NCBI GenBank assembly: GCA_024398515.1
Contig: JAKSIZ010000013.1
Coordinates: forward strand, 1 to 48,664
Origin: Bacteroidaceae bacterium
Lineage (GTDB): Bacteria; Bacteroidota; Bacteroidia; Bacteroidales; Bacteroidaceae
Direction of reading: 5' to 3'
Length of the DNA stretch: 48,664 bases
Made by a program: the position numbers and the translations under genes. The notes under the pieces were generated by a model. That model saw only the letters and a list, made by a program, of their open reading frames with translations. It was not told the origin of the DNA and did not search any database. Each line of letters starts with the position of its first letter. Position 1 is the first letter of the stretch. Below, piece by piece: positions 1 through 8,436 of this stretch.

Positions 1-37
1 TGACTTGCCTTATTTCTTCCCCTCTTGTCTTTCTTCT

Positions 38-328
38 TCAACTTTGCCCGAAAAAATCTGACAATCTGTTGACTGCGTCAATTCTTGTCGGCATAATCAC
101 ATCGGCATAGATTTGGGTTGTCTGAATATCCTTGTGACCAAGCAACTTGCAGACGGTGAACAAGTCACCACCTGCAGCTATGGCGCTTGTAGCAAAGGTG
201 TGTCGAGACACATGGAAACTTACAGTCTTGTTTATGCCGACAGATTCTGACATCTTCTTCAGCAGTACATTCGTCTGGCAGAGTGAAGTCAATCCTTGAG
301 GTAGGAACTGAGAACAAACCGAGTGGCA
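38..328 (-). pseudogene. C-terminal remnant of a tyrosine recombinase (integrase)
   Basis: Only the last part of the catalytic domain is present. The frame shows the HxxR box (HVSRHTFAT), the LLGHKDIQTTQIYADV stretch with the third catalytic His/Lys region and the nucleophile Tyr, then a short tail ending DFFGQS. Reading upstream on the minus strand, the frame hits a TAA at 329-331, and no other frame continues the core-binding domain or the first catalytic Arg. The only start in the open frame is a TTG at 290-292. It therefore looks like a relic left by a mobile element. The family call is firm. That it is non-functional follows from the missing first half, assuming no sequencing frameshift. 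Confidence 0.8.
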
Positions 329-393
329 TTAAGCTCGTTTGCATGCCCAAGGTGTGGAGGAAGAAAATAACTGTTAACAATGCTGGTTATATG

Positions 394-1581
394 TCACCTT
401 TGAGCAGAAAATGTCTTTTCAATATAAGTCTTGCCGTCATCATGGATTACCTTAACCTTTAACTCGCGTGCATCGGCTTTGGCATCAACAACTCCATTGT
501 TGGAGTTAACCAGCACAGGGTAGTGTATTTGCTCGTTTGGTTCATGGAATGCATCACTATGAGTATGTCCGCATATCATAAGGTCGATGCCCATCTGGTT
601 CAGGATAGGTGTGAACTTATCTGTACACTCTTTCTCGCCATGCCATGACTTGTAGGATAGGGTAGTGGTTGGAATATGTCCTATGACGACGCGGAACTTG
701 GCTGACTTGAAATCAGGATCGTCCTGTACTGTCTTCAGCCAAATAGCCTGTTCTGAACGGTAGGTGTCATAATCGACAATACCTCCGTATTCGATATCCG
801 AATCAGGTTTGTCCTCACCTGTGTCGAGAATAATGAAGAAAACGGGCCCTTGACGTAGAGTAAAGTACAGATTAGGAACACGAGGACTGAAATATTCTTG
901 GAAATGAGTTGCAAACTGGCCTCTTGTCTCGTGGTTGCCACGGCAGTAATAAGGAGACTTTCTTTGGGCAAAGAGATTTACACTCGTGTTCATGAATCCA
1001 TTAAAATAGTCTTCTTTCTGTCTTGACATTGAAACCATATCGCCATTAAAGAATATCATGTCTTTCTCCTTATGCTTGGCGAGTTCTGAGAGTTTTTCCA
1101 CCATATCAGACCTTCCGTGTATATCGTTCAGCACAAGGAAAGATGTCTTCGGTTTTGTGGCGTCAAGTGTTTGGAAAGAAGGCGGGGTTTTAGTGTGAAC
1201 GTTAGAGGCAGCAATGCGGCCGTCGTATGTGACGAAGATGCCATTGTGAGACAGCACCTGTTGAGAGAAGATACGGTATCGGTACTTGGTGCCTGGCTGT
1301 AGTCCTGTTATTTTTACGGAATGCAGAAGGGAAGTATTCTTCACGCCATTAGTACAGTCGTAATATTTTGGTCGCTCGATTAAATAGAAATTCGTGCCGT
1401 CATCAGGTGCCAACTCTACCCAACCGACAGAAGGCTCTGTTGCCTCCCATACCACGGTAGCTTCTGTCGCTGTGACATTTTGAAGGTAAGGACCATACAA
1501 AATCTGTATTTGGCCGTACAAGGAAATAGGAAACGCTGCTGAAAGCAGCAGAATAATCATGAGAGTGTTGATTTTTTTCAT
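394..1581 (-). CDS. secreted metallophosphoesterase (calcineurin-like, purple-acid-phosphatase type)
   Basis: A 395-residue protein with a signal peptide (about 1-23, ending LYGQ). A fibronectin-like beta-sandwich follows (about 25-132; TATEATVVWEATEPSVGWVE, GLQPGTKYRYRI), as in the N-terminal domain of purple acid phosphatases. The calcineurin-like domain carries the metal ligands in order: D153/H155 (NDIHGR), D181 (FNGDM), N216/H217 (RGNHE), H302 (GHIP), H339/H341 (CGHTH). It likely hydrolyses phosphate mono- or diesters in the periplasm or outside; the substrate cannot be read from sequence. A clear Bacteroidetes promoter lies just upstream (1613-1644), so it can be transcribed apart from the acetylesterase behind it. 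Its place at the PUL edge may mean removal of phosphate from the glycan, but that is only inference. Confidence 0.9.
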   Translation of the reverse strand: MKKINTLMIILLLSAAFPISLYGQIQILYGPYLQNVTATEATVVWEATEPSVGWVELAPDDGTNFYLIERPKYYDCTNGVKNTSLLHSVKITGLQPGTKYRYRIFSQQVLSHNGIFVTYDGRIAASNVHTKTPPSFQTLDATKPKTSFLVLNDIHGRSDMVEKLSELAKHKEKDMIFFNGDMVSMSRQKEDYFNGFMNTSVNLFAQRKSPYYCRGNHETRGQFATHFQEYFSPRVPNLYFTLRQGPVFFIILDTGEDKPDSDIEYGGIVDYDTYRSEQAIWLKTVQDDPDFKSAKFRVVIGHIPTTTLSYKSWHGEKECTDKFTPILNQMGIDLMICGHTHSDAFHEPNEQIHYPVLVNSNNGVVDAKADARELKVKVIHDDGKTYIEKTFSAQR

Positions 1582-1733
1582 TTTTATATTTTTGTTTCAA
1601 TTAATTTTTCTGCAAATATACGATTAAGTAAGTGATTCTCCAAATTTATTTGTACAAATCAGGGTGTGTTTAAGGTTTAAGGTTTATGGTTTAAAAGGTT
1701 TGGTAAACCTTACGACCTTATAACCTTACAACC
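1582..1733. repeat. gap with degenerate 7-bp ggttta(a/t) repeats
   Basis: From about 1668 to 1738 the sequence is a degenerate tandem of seven-base units related to ggtttaa/ggtttat, passing into their complements (aaccttacgacctt, aaccttacaacct). At 1695-1711 the arms AAGGTTT and AAACCTT make a 7-bp stem with a 3-base loop. Similar 7-mers recur at 8395-8436 and 11137-11280, and inside the sugar transporter gene. The rest of the gap (1582-1667) holds the promoter of the phosphoesterase. Confidence 0.6.
1613..1644 (-). promoter_or_regulatory. Bacteroidetes-type promoter of the metallophosphoesterase
   Basis: On the minus strand TTTG (1641-1644) is followed after exactly 20 bases by TATATTTG (1613-1620). 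This is a perfect match to the TTTG / TANNTTTG consensus of the Bacteroidetes primary sigma factor. The start codon lies about 32 bases downstream of the -7 box. Confidence 0.85.
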
Positions 1734-2846
1734 TCAAAACTTTATGTTTACAGGCCATTGCCATTGCTGCCAGTCATCGGGTTGTGAAGGGTCGAATCCT
1801 TGCCACTCACCAACGATATGATCTGCTAATGGTAGTCTTAAATGTTTTAATCCAACTACAATGCATTTTGCCAATTCGTATGCACCAAATGTGCTGAAAT
1901 GTGTATTGTCGGCTATAGCTTGTTCCTGATTCGGGAAAGTGTTGGCAGGATAATGTACCATTATTTTCTTGCTTCCTTCTTCTCCTATGGCTTCGTAAAG
2001 CACACAACACATTGTGTTAAGATCTAATACTGGCACGTTCTCTCTTTCTGCAACAGCCTTTATAGCATCAAGGTATTCACCGTGAGTATTCGGAACCTTT
2101 CCATCTACGAACTTTCTGCGTGCTGCTGGTGTTACAAGTACGACTTGGCATTTCTTCTTTTTTGCCTCGTCAATCATTCGTTTCAAGTTATATGAGAAGT
2201 TATACCATGCACCACAACCAGGTTCTTTTTCCTTTTGGTCGTTATGACCAAATTCTATCAGAATGTAATCACCTTTCTTTGCTCTCTCCATCACAGCTGC
2301 CCAGCGGTTAGAACTGATAAAAGTTGATGTGCGTTCACCACTTTCTGCAAAGTTTGCAACACATACCTTATCGTCGAACCATCTCGGTATCATCTGTCCC
2401 CAGCTTGCATAAGCTTCCTTGTTCCAGTCGGTAACGGTTGAGTTTCCACAGAGAAACATAGTAATGGCATCGTCGATCTTTTCTATCTGCACGTCTTTAA
2501 CTTGAGGGTTATCTCCGCAGAAATCTATCGTGAGCACATCGTCCCAATTTTCATAGCCTTTTTCTTTTTCCTCTATATTGATGTTCATGTTTTCATTGAT
2601 ATAAGGGCTACGCTTGTTTACGACGAATGTGATTGTCTTAAATTCTCCTTTCTTCGTATGAATGTTTTCAAAGCAAAGGCGTCTCTGCTCAGCCTTAACC
2701 CATGTGTCGCCTGCACTTTTCTTACTTCCCAAAACTGCTGTAACGCGATAATTACCATCTTCTACCTTGAAGGTTTTTACTACATTCCGTGCTTCGCTAT
2801 TGAAGCAAAGGCATAAGGCTATCAAGCCAAAAATTACTTTTTTCAT
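1734..2846 (-). CDS. rhamnogalacturonan acetylesterase-like SGNH hydrolase (CE12 type)
   Basis: A 370-residue secreted protein counted from the ATG at 2844-2846, which begins a normal signal peptide (MKKVIFGLIALCLCFNSEA). An upstream in-frame start would add 24 residues unlike a signal peptide. Residues 20-125 form a beta-rich N-terminal domain. The SGNH hydrolase domain follows: nucleophile S136 in FLCGNSTVTDW, G170 in AESGE, N202 in FGHNDQK, and D313/H316 in IADNTHFSTFGA. GNST in place of GDS is, from memory, common in Bacteroidetes CE12 proteins. CE12 members remove acetyl groups from pectic rhamnogalacturonan. It is co-directional with the lyase behind it (94-bp gap) and fits a PUL for an acetylated rhamnose/uronate glycan. 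Confidence 0.88.
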   Translation of the reverse strand: MKKVIFGLIALCLCFNSEARNVVKTFKVEDGNYRVTAVLGSKKSAGDTWVKAEQRRLCFENIHTKKGEFKTITFVVNKRSPYINENMNINIEEKEKGYENWDDVLTIDFCGDNPQVKDVQIEKIDDAITMFLCGNSTVTDWNKEAYASWGQMIPRWFDDKVCVANFAESGERTSTFISSNRWAAVMERAKKGDYILIEFGHNDQKEKEPGCGAWYNFSYNLKRMIDEAKKKKCQVVLVTPAARRKFVDGKVPNTHGEYLDAIKAVAERENVPVLDLNTMCCVLYEAIGEEGSKKIMVHYPANTFPNQEQAIADNTHFSTFGAYELAKCIVVGLKHLRLPLADHIVGEWQGFDPSQPDDWQQWQWPVNIKF

Positions 2847-2940
2847 ACGTTCATTTAATTTAGTGTAGGTTTTTAGTTGTTGGTTGAAACCTAAACAACA
2901 AATCATAATACGAACCAAAAAAAATATTTACTTACTTTTG

Positions 2941-5271
2941 TTACTTTAAACTGAGTGTGAACTTTCGTCCGTCGGTGAGGGTGACTACAATGTCTATGCC
3001 CGACTTTACCTTGGTTCGTTTCACGCTCTTTACTTCAAATTCCTTGTCGGTGGATTCATACACGGCAATGAATGGGTTGGGCTTTCCTTTCACAAAAGAT
3101 GCGTTCACACCCTCCTGCCTTACTATCAGCGTTGGCGTATTGTTGCCTTTTACTCCGCAGTTGGCAGGCGAAAGACCACGAGTGCCGTTCGATGCTGGGG
3201 CGAGCGACGTTATTATTTCTCGCTTGCCTTCTCCTCCTATCATCCATAGTCGCGACCGCATATTATCTGGCATTTCCCATGTCGCGTGGAAGGTTTTGTC
3301 GTAGTTCGCTGCCCTAAGGCTCTTGAAAAAGTCGTAACCCTTGGAGTATTTCTTGCCGATATCGTCGAGTTCCGTCATCTCTATTGAGCGTCCTTTCTCG
3401 TCGGCAACTTCGATATGAGTGCCAAGATTGTGGAAGATATAGTCGTTGTCACTTTGGTCAGAATAGAACACATCAACGTAAAACCCGCTATCGATGCCCG
3501 TTTTGACTAACTGGACTATGCGTCGTTTTTCGCCTGCAGAAACGTCAGTATACTCACCATCGACAATCTTGTTGACCGTAATCTCGCCTTCTTCATACCC
3601 TGGCATAATGGTATTGCTGCCTGTTGCCGACTGATGATACGCGTTATCATCCGACCAATACGACTCGTAAGCAGCGGCATCTGGTGCAAGAGCATAGCCA
3701 TTGCCATAGAGAGTCAGAGCCAATCCGTTGGCTGAGAGGTGCGATCCTTTGCGCCCACCATAAAGGCATGCCATCAGCGGATGGTTCTTCAACGTGATAA
3801 ACCTATGGAATGGAGAGTATGAACTTGACTTTTGTTCTGCCTTCAGCGAAGCGCCGGATGGCAATGAATCGACGTATGTGCAGATGCCTGTCCAGCCTGC
3901 TGCGGCACGGTCGTAACGCTTCAGGGCAATGGCATTGTTCAGTATTCCGCATATCTCAGACATCTCTCTTTCGTCCAGATAGCCCGAAGAGATTAGGTTT
4001 TCGTACATTGAGAAGTTGATTGTCCCTCCTCGTGAGTCGCCGAATACAACGAGATTGCAGCGGTCGTCGGTCCATGGAAGTGCGGCGAGTGCCGCTTTTT
4101 TCAGCATGGGGTAATCCTTGACAATGTCTATTCCGTGCCTTCGAAGCATCGAAGACCACTCTAAAAGCATGATGACAGTACTGAAACCATAGCCCGGCGA
4201 CTCTGGCCAAAGTCCTGTCTGCAAGTCGTATGACTTTATCATTTCAGGTATAGGATTATGCCATTCCGTCTCTTGCTTCAGCAGTAGGTTAAGGTAATAC
4301 TCCCTTCCCTTGCCGCTTTCGTAACATGAATCCGAGTCGAGAAGCATCACAGGTCGAAGCACCATGTCCCATCCATTGACGTTCCAATTGCCAGTCTTTC
4401 CCCCACGAATCATGCCCAGATCAATGAATCTGCGGAACACAGTCTCCGATATTTCCTTCACGCTGCCCTTTATTGTTGCAAGCCGATGAGACGGATGAGA
4501 GTTCATATAGTCGTATAGGAAGTCGTAAACCACGGCTGCATGCATGGCGAGGTCATCGTGTATCTGCTCGTAATCGTAGTATCCTGCAATGCCACCTGGC
4601 TGCCATCCGCCTTCACTTCCGCATGAACGTGTAGGGTCGAGGATAGGATTCATATAGTAGGTTCCTGCAAGCCATTGGCAATATACGTCGTCGGCAAGCC
4701 GTGCATACTTCTCTTCGCCCGTCACCCAATAGATGAAAGCCGACTGTTCGGCAATGGTGAGAATCTCTACATTGTTCGAACGAACCATGTGCCCTGTCTT
4801 TCTGTATGGCACCACAACTGCGCCAAGCTCAGGGTGATTGCTGTCAAAGGCAAGCATATCTCCCGTCTCGTTGTAGGGTATTCGCTGCTCAAGCGGCACG
4901 TTCCTGTAGCTGTTCCATATCCTCATGCCAGGCATACGCATGGTTGGCACGGGCGCATTGCCCTCGCCGTAGTCAAAGGCTTGCTTCTTCAGATAGCACT
5001 GCGTGTAGTGCTCGCCCTCCTTCCAATACATTGCTAATCGCGACACAATCCATTCGGGGTCGGTGATATGACGGTCGGCATAGGGCTCAATCTTCGACTT
5101 GATTTTGCTGAAGGCTGCCCTTGCCCAATCGTTGCGGTTTATCTTTTCGACGATTGCGCTGTGGTCACTATCGCTGACGTAAAGTCGCGGATGCTGCTCA
5201 CTGCCATGGCATATTGCGGGACAAACAGCAATAAGTCCAAGAGAAAATAATGTGATAATAACTTTTTTCAT
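2941..5271 (-). CDS. heparinase II/III-fold polysaccharide lyase
   Basis: A 776-residue secreted protein (signal peptide about 1-24). The first ~400 residues are helix-rich with lyase-like motifs: NWNVNGW (295-301) and WPESPGYGFS (355-364), whose Tyr is a candidate catalytic residue. The second half is a beta-sandwich containing AYHQSATGSNTIMPG (545-559), resembling the His-containing HNTV-VDG strand of the heparinase II/III domain. Proteins of this fold cleave uronate-containing glycans by beta-elimination and leave a 4,5-unsaturated uronate, the substrate of the GH88 enzyme at the other end of the locus. I cannot assign a PL family number. It is divergent from the GH78 gene across a 438-bp gap. 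Known: fold and chemistry. Inferred: the glycan. Confidence 0.78.
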   Translation of the reverse strand: MKKVIITLFSLGLIAVCPAICHGSEQHPRLYVSDSDHSAIVEKINRNDWARAAFSKIKSKIEPYADRHITDPEWIVSRLAMYWKEGEHYTQCYLKKQAFDYGEGNAPVPTMRMPGMRIWNSYRNVPLEQRIPYNETGDMLAFDSNHPELGAVVVPYRKTGHMVRSNNVEILTIAEQSAFIYWVTGEEKYARLADDVYCQWLAGTYYMNPILDPTRSCGSEGGWQPGGIAGYYDYEQIHDDLAMHAAVVYDFLYDYMNSHPSHRLATIKGSVKEISETVFRRFIDLGMIRGGKTGNWNVNGWDMVLRPVMLLDSDSCYESGKGREYYLNLLLKQETEWHNPIPEMIKSYDLQTGLWPESPGYGFSTVIMLLEWSSMLRRHGIDIVKDYPMLKKAALAALPWTDDRCNLVVFGDSRGGTINFSMYENLISSGYLDEREMSEICGILNNAIALKRYDRAAAGWTGICTYVDSLPSGASLKAEQKSSSYSPFHRFITLKNHPLMACLYGGRKGSHLSANGLALTLYGNGYALAPDAAAYESYWSDDNAYHQSATGSNTIMPGYEEGEITVNKIVDGEYTDVSAGEKRRIVQLVKTGIDSGFYVDVFYSDQSDNDYIFHNLGTHIEVADEKGRSIEMTELDDIGKKYSKGYDFFKSLRAANYDKTFHATWEMPDNMRSRLWMIGGEGKREIITSLAPASNGTRGLSPANCGVKGNNTPTLIVRQEGVNASFVKGKPNPFIAVYESTDKEFEVKSVKRTKVKSGIDIVVTLTDGRKFTLSLK

Positions 5272-5390
5272 GTCATTTGTCTTTTTGGGGATTACACCTT
5301 ATTATATATAACGAATTGGAGGTTCGGATTACTTACTATTCGTTGCGAAGCATAGCGTTTTGCGGATTGTGCGAAAGGCTTTGCCGGAAC

Positions 5391-5471
5391 GAACGCTTAA
5401 GTCGGAAAAAAGTTGTACAACTTTCGCGCGAATGTTGTACAACTTTCGCGCGAATGTTGTACAACTTTTTT
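5391..5471 (+). repeat. tri-palindromic element, copy 1 (GTTGTACAAC x3)
   Basis: The palindrome GTTGTACAAC starts at 5412, 5434 and 5456, an exact 22-bp period with 12-bp spacers. The outer edges are A6 on the left and T6 on the right, and the spacers carry cgcgcg. The left flank is GAACGCTTAA (5391-5400), five bases, then AAAAAA. The same architecture and flank occur at 18887-18968 and, inverted, at 31630-31711. Confidence 0.85.
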
Positions 5472-5556
5472 CACACCCCAACAGAGCATATTGTGAAGGC
5501 ATACGCAGAAGTGCCGAAAAACAACCGTTCACCCCGCAAAAAACGTACATTTTTCA

Positions 5557-5582
5557 TAAGTAAAAAATCCGCGAAGTTCGTA
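5557..5582 (+). promoter_or_regulatory. 26-bp motif shared by GH78 and transporter upstream regions, copy A
   Basis: The segment from TAAGTAAAAAATCCG to GAAGTTCGTA is repeated at 9904-9929 with one mismatch (C/T). It lies 127 bp upstream of the GH78 start. The function is unknown; it could be a regulator site or a dispersed repeat. Confidence 0.55.
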
Positions 5583-5709
5583 CTATAGTTAGTCGTTTAG
5601 GAGATTCTTGCAGTCGCTAACGCTTTATGCAAGCGACCAAGGTCGATGAAGTCGTTTGGGATAATTCGAGTCTTCGACAACCGTAAAAATCGCACAACCA
5701 TAAAAAAAC

Positions 5710-8394
5710 ATGAACAAAAATCTTATATTATCCACAGCATTAACGGCATCGTCTTTGGCGAGTAGTGCCAATATCTTCATAACCAAGACTCATTGCAATT
5801 TCCAGCATGGGCTTGCCCTTATCACAGGCTGTTCAAATGTTGGATGGCAGATGAAATCAAATAAGAACGGTGATTCTCAGTCAGCTTATCAGATTATTGT
5901 CTCTGAACGTGTAACAGGTGACATAGTCTTTGATTCTCATAAGGTTGTGAGCAATGCAAGTCAACAGGTAAGTTTGCCATTACTTCGTTGCAACCGATAT
6001 GGATATACATGGCGTGTCAGGGTGTGGGACAGCAATGACGAGGTGTCGGAATGGAGCAAGTCGCAAGACATAAGAGTGGTGCCAGCTTCGCTTGATGCAA
6101 AGTGGATAGGAGCCATAAGCAAAGCCGATGCAAAACTGCCAGAAGGACGTTTTGCCAATACTGAATTTGAAAAGAAATACTTCAAAAAGGCGTGGCATGA
6201 CGTAGATAGTCTGTCGGCAAAGAGTATCATTGTGAAGAAAGATTTTATAATAAGGAAACATATAGTTGATGCTGTTGCCTATGTCTGTGGACTCGGACAT
6301 TATGAACTGAAAATAAATGGAACAAAGGTTGGTGACAATGAGTTTGCTCCGCTTTGGAGTGAATATACAAAGACTATATATTATAATGTATATGACGTGA
6401 CGCAAATGCTGAATGCTTCACAGAATGAGATAGAGGTGCTTCTTGGGAACGGCTTCTTTAACATACAAAGAGGCAGTCGTTATAGCAAACTTCAGGCAAG
6501 CTTTGGTCCACCACAGTTATGCTTTCGTCTTGAGGTGAACTACGCCGATGGAACGACTCAGATACTTAAGAGTGATGAGGCGTGGAAGTATTGCCTTTCA
6601 CCTATTACGTTCAACAGCATCTATGGCGGTGAAGACTATGATGCCACTCTTGAGGGCAATATGCCGTGGCATAAGGTGAAAGTTGTTGAAGGACCAGATG
6701 GGACGCTTATGCCTCAGACCGCCCAACCTGTGAAGATAATGGAACGCTACAAGGTAAAAGAGTGGCATCATATACCAAGCGACCAAACAACCAAACGACA
6801 AAACGACCAAACTCCTTCTGCCATAGTGGCTGACATGGGGCAGAACCTTGCAGGTTTTCCTGAAATAAGTGTGTCGGGCAAACGAGGTCAGAAGATTCGA
6901 ATGTACGTATCAGAACGTCTTACGCCGCAAGGAGTGTGTGACCAGAGCCAGACAGGAAACGAGCATTATTATGAATATACATTGCGGGGAAAGGACATAG
7001 AGACCTGGCATCCTCGTTTCTCTTACTATGGTTTTCGCTACATACAGGTTGAGGGTGCTGTGATGCAAGGAGAGCCAAACCCATTAGGATTGCCAGTAAT
7101 AAACTCCCTGAACAGTTGCTTTGTCTATAATTCTGCAGATGAAACTGGTACATTCAAATGTAGCAATGAACTCTTTGCCCGAACTCATAGACTCATTGAA
7201 CGTGCTGAACGAAGCAATATGCAGGCAGTGCTTACCGACTGCCCTCACCGTGAGAAGTTAGGCTGGCTTGAGCAAGTCCACCTCAATGGCATGAGTCTCT
7301 TCTTTAACTATGATATGAAGACATATATGCCTAAAGTCATACGTGACATCACCAACACGCAAAAAGATAATGGTATGGTGCCTACGACAGCTCCGCAATA
7401 CGTAAGTTTCGATAATGTCTTCGATGATTCTCCTGAATGGAGCTCCACGCTTATTATCCTACCATTTATGTATTACGACCAATATGGTGATAATACACTG
7501 ATTGTGGAAAACTACGAATCCATGCGGAAGTATATTGAGTATCTTGGTACGAAGGCACAGGATGACATACTCGATTTCGGACTTGGTGACTGGTACGACT
7601 ATGGGCCATGGGCGGCAGGATATAGTCGCAACACACCAGTTGCGCTCTTTGCGACCGCTCATTATATATACGACCTGCAGTTGATGGAACGTGCAGCGAA
7701 GATGATGGGTCTTGTTGAAGAAGCAGAACGCTATGCTTCGCTCTGTGCAAGAGTGACAGATAGTTTTAACAGGCATTTCTATAATAATGATACGCACACT
7801 TACGGCACAGGCTCACAGTGCTCAAATGCTTTGCCGCTGTTTTTGGGTATCTGTGGCGAAAACAAGGATGCAGTGTTGCAAGCACTTATAAACGATATTC
7901 ATGAGCGTGGTGACCGTCTTACCACAGGCGATGTAGGTAACCGCTACCTCATTCAATCTCTTGCCAGGAATAGACTTGACAGTCTTGTCTTCACAATGTT
8001 TAACCATGACGAAGCCCCAGGTTATGGCTTTCAGTTGAAGTTTGGTGCTACAACCCTCACCGAACAATGGGATCCACGCCACGGAAGTTCGTGGAACCAC
8101 TTCATGATGGCACAGATAGATGAATGGTTCTACACCTCATTGGCAGGCATTCGTCAGAAGGAGGGGACGCACGGAATGAAACATCTCAACATACATCCAC
8201 ATCTCATTGGCGACATGACCAGTGTGGAGGCATCAACTGAAACTGTCTATGGTGAAGTTAGTGTAAAGGCACAGAAAATGCCAAGTGGAACAGGTGAAAT
8301 CAATGTTTCCATTCCAGTTGGATGTGACGCAGATGTCACTTTTGGCAACAAGACAACCCATATTGAAAGTGGAGAGTGGAAGTTGGAATTTTGA
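5710..8394 (+). CDS. alpha-L-rhamnosidase, GH78
   Basis: An 894-residue protein with an N-terminal export signal (MNKNLILSTALTASSLASSA). In order it shows a fibronectin-like N domain (to ~130), the rhamnosidase N jelly-roll domain (~150-330), a concanavalin-like domain, the (alpha/alpha)6 catalytic domain (~480-810) and a C-terminal beta-sandwich. Catalytic landmarks are D510/E515 in DCPHREKLGW and E785 in TLTEQWDPRHGSSWNHF. GH78 enzymes release terminal alpha-L-rhamnose. It is followed after 42 bp by GH43, probably in one transcript. Oddity: residues 357-370 are encoded by four 8-bp repeats of the type found between genes in this window (6781-6814). They sit between recognised domains, so they are probably tolerated as a loop. 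Confidence 0.95.
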   Translation: MNKNLILSTALTASSLASSANIFITKTHCNFQHGLALITGCSNVGWQMKSNKNGDSQSAYQIIVSERVTGDIVFDSHKVVSNASQQVSLPLLRCNRYGYTWRVRVWDSNDEVSEWSKSQDIRVVPASLDAKWIGAISKADAKLPEGRFANTEFEKKYFKKAWHDVDSLSAKSIIVKKDFIIRKHIVDAVAYVCGLGHYELKINGTKVGDNEFAPLWSEYTKTIYYNVYDVTQMLNASQNEIEVLLGNGFFNIQRGSRYSKLQASFGPPQLCFRLEVNYADGTTQILKSDEAWKYCLSPITFNSIYGGEDYDATLEGNMPWHKVKVVEGPDGTLMPQTAQPVKIMERYKVKEWHHIPSDQTTKRQNDQTPSAIVADMGQNLAGFPEISVSGKRGQKIRMYVSERLTPQGVCDQSQTGNEHYYEYTLRGKDIETWHPRFSYYGFRYIQVEGAVMQGEPNPLGLPVINSLNSCFVYNSADETGTFKCSNELFARTHRLIERAERSNMQAVLTDCPHREKLGWLEQVHLNGMSLFFNYDMKTYMPKVIRDITNTQKDNGMVPTTAPQYVSFDNVFDDSPEWSSTLIILPFMYYDQYGDNTLIVENYESMRKYIEYLGTKAQDDILDFGLGDWYDYGPWAAGYSRNTPVALFATAHYIYDLQLMERAAKMMGLVEEAERYASLCARVTDSFNRHFYNNDTHTYGTGSQCSNALPLFLGICGENKDAVLQALINDIHERGDRLTTGDVGNRYLIQSLARNRLDSLVFTMFNHDEAPGYGFQLKFGATTLTEQWDPRHGSSWNHFMMAQIDEWFYTSLAGIRQKEGTHGMKHLNIHPHLIGDMTSVEASTETVYGEVSVKAQKMPSGTGEINVSIPVGCDADVTFGNKTTHIESGEWKLEF
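6781..6814 (+). repeat. four 8-bp GACCAAAC repeats inside GH78
   Basis: The units are gaccaaac, aaccaaac, gacaaaac, gaccaaac. Their reverse complement is the gtttggtc repeat seen in the gap at 16009-16045. They translate in frame to a polar segment rich in Gln, Thr, Asp and Lys/Arg, unlike the flanking domains. A gain or loss of one unit would shift the reading frame. Confidence 0.8.
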
Positions 8395-8436
8395 ACCTGA
8401 CACTTGAAACCTTGAACTTTGAAGCTTTAAAATTAT

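Larger units (their letters stand above)
5272..5709. other. 438-bp divergent intergenic region of the PUL
   Basis: This gap separates the lyase (minus) from GH78 (plus). It holds the tri-palindromic element (5391-5471), a 26-bp motif shared with the transporter upstream region (5557-5582), and two gtcgttt-containing segments (about 5591-5606 and 5651-5664) resembling repeats at 16009-16045. I see no full TTTG/TANNTTTG promoter on either strand. No convincing short ORF is present: the open frames across it are readings of the palindromes. Confidence 0.6.

Noticed and set aside
5391-5471. CRISPR-like short regular repeats
   Set aside because: There are only three units, each a perfect short palindrome, with 12-bp near-identical spacers and no cas genes, so this is not a CRISPR array.
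5272-5709. Short ORFs of 60-100 codons across the divergent gap
   Set aside because: They run through the tri-palindrome and are open mainly because of its repeats; there is no start region or family likeness.
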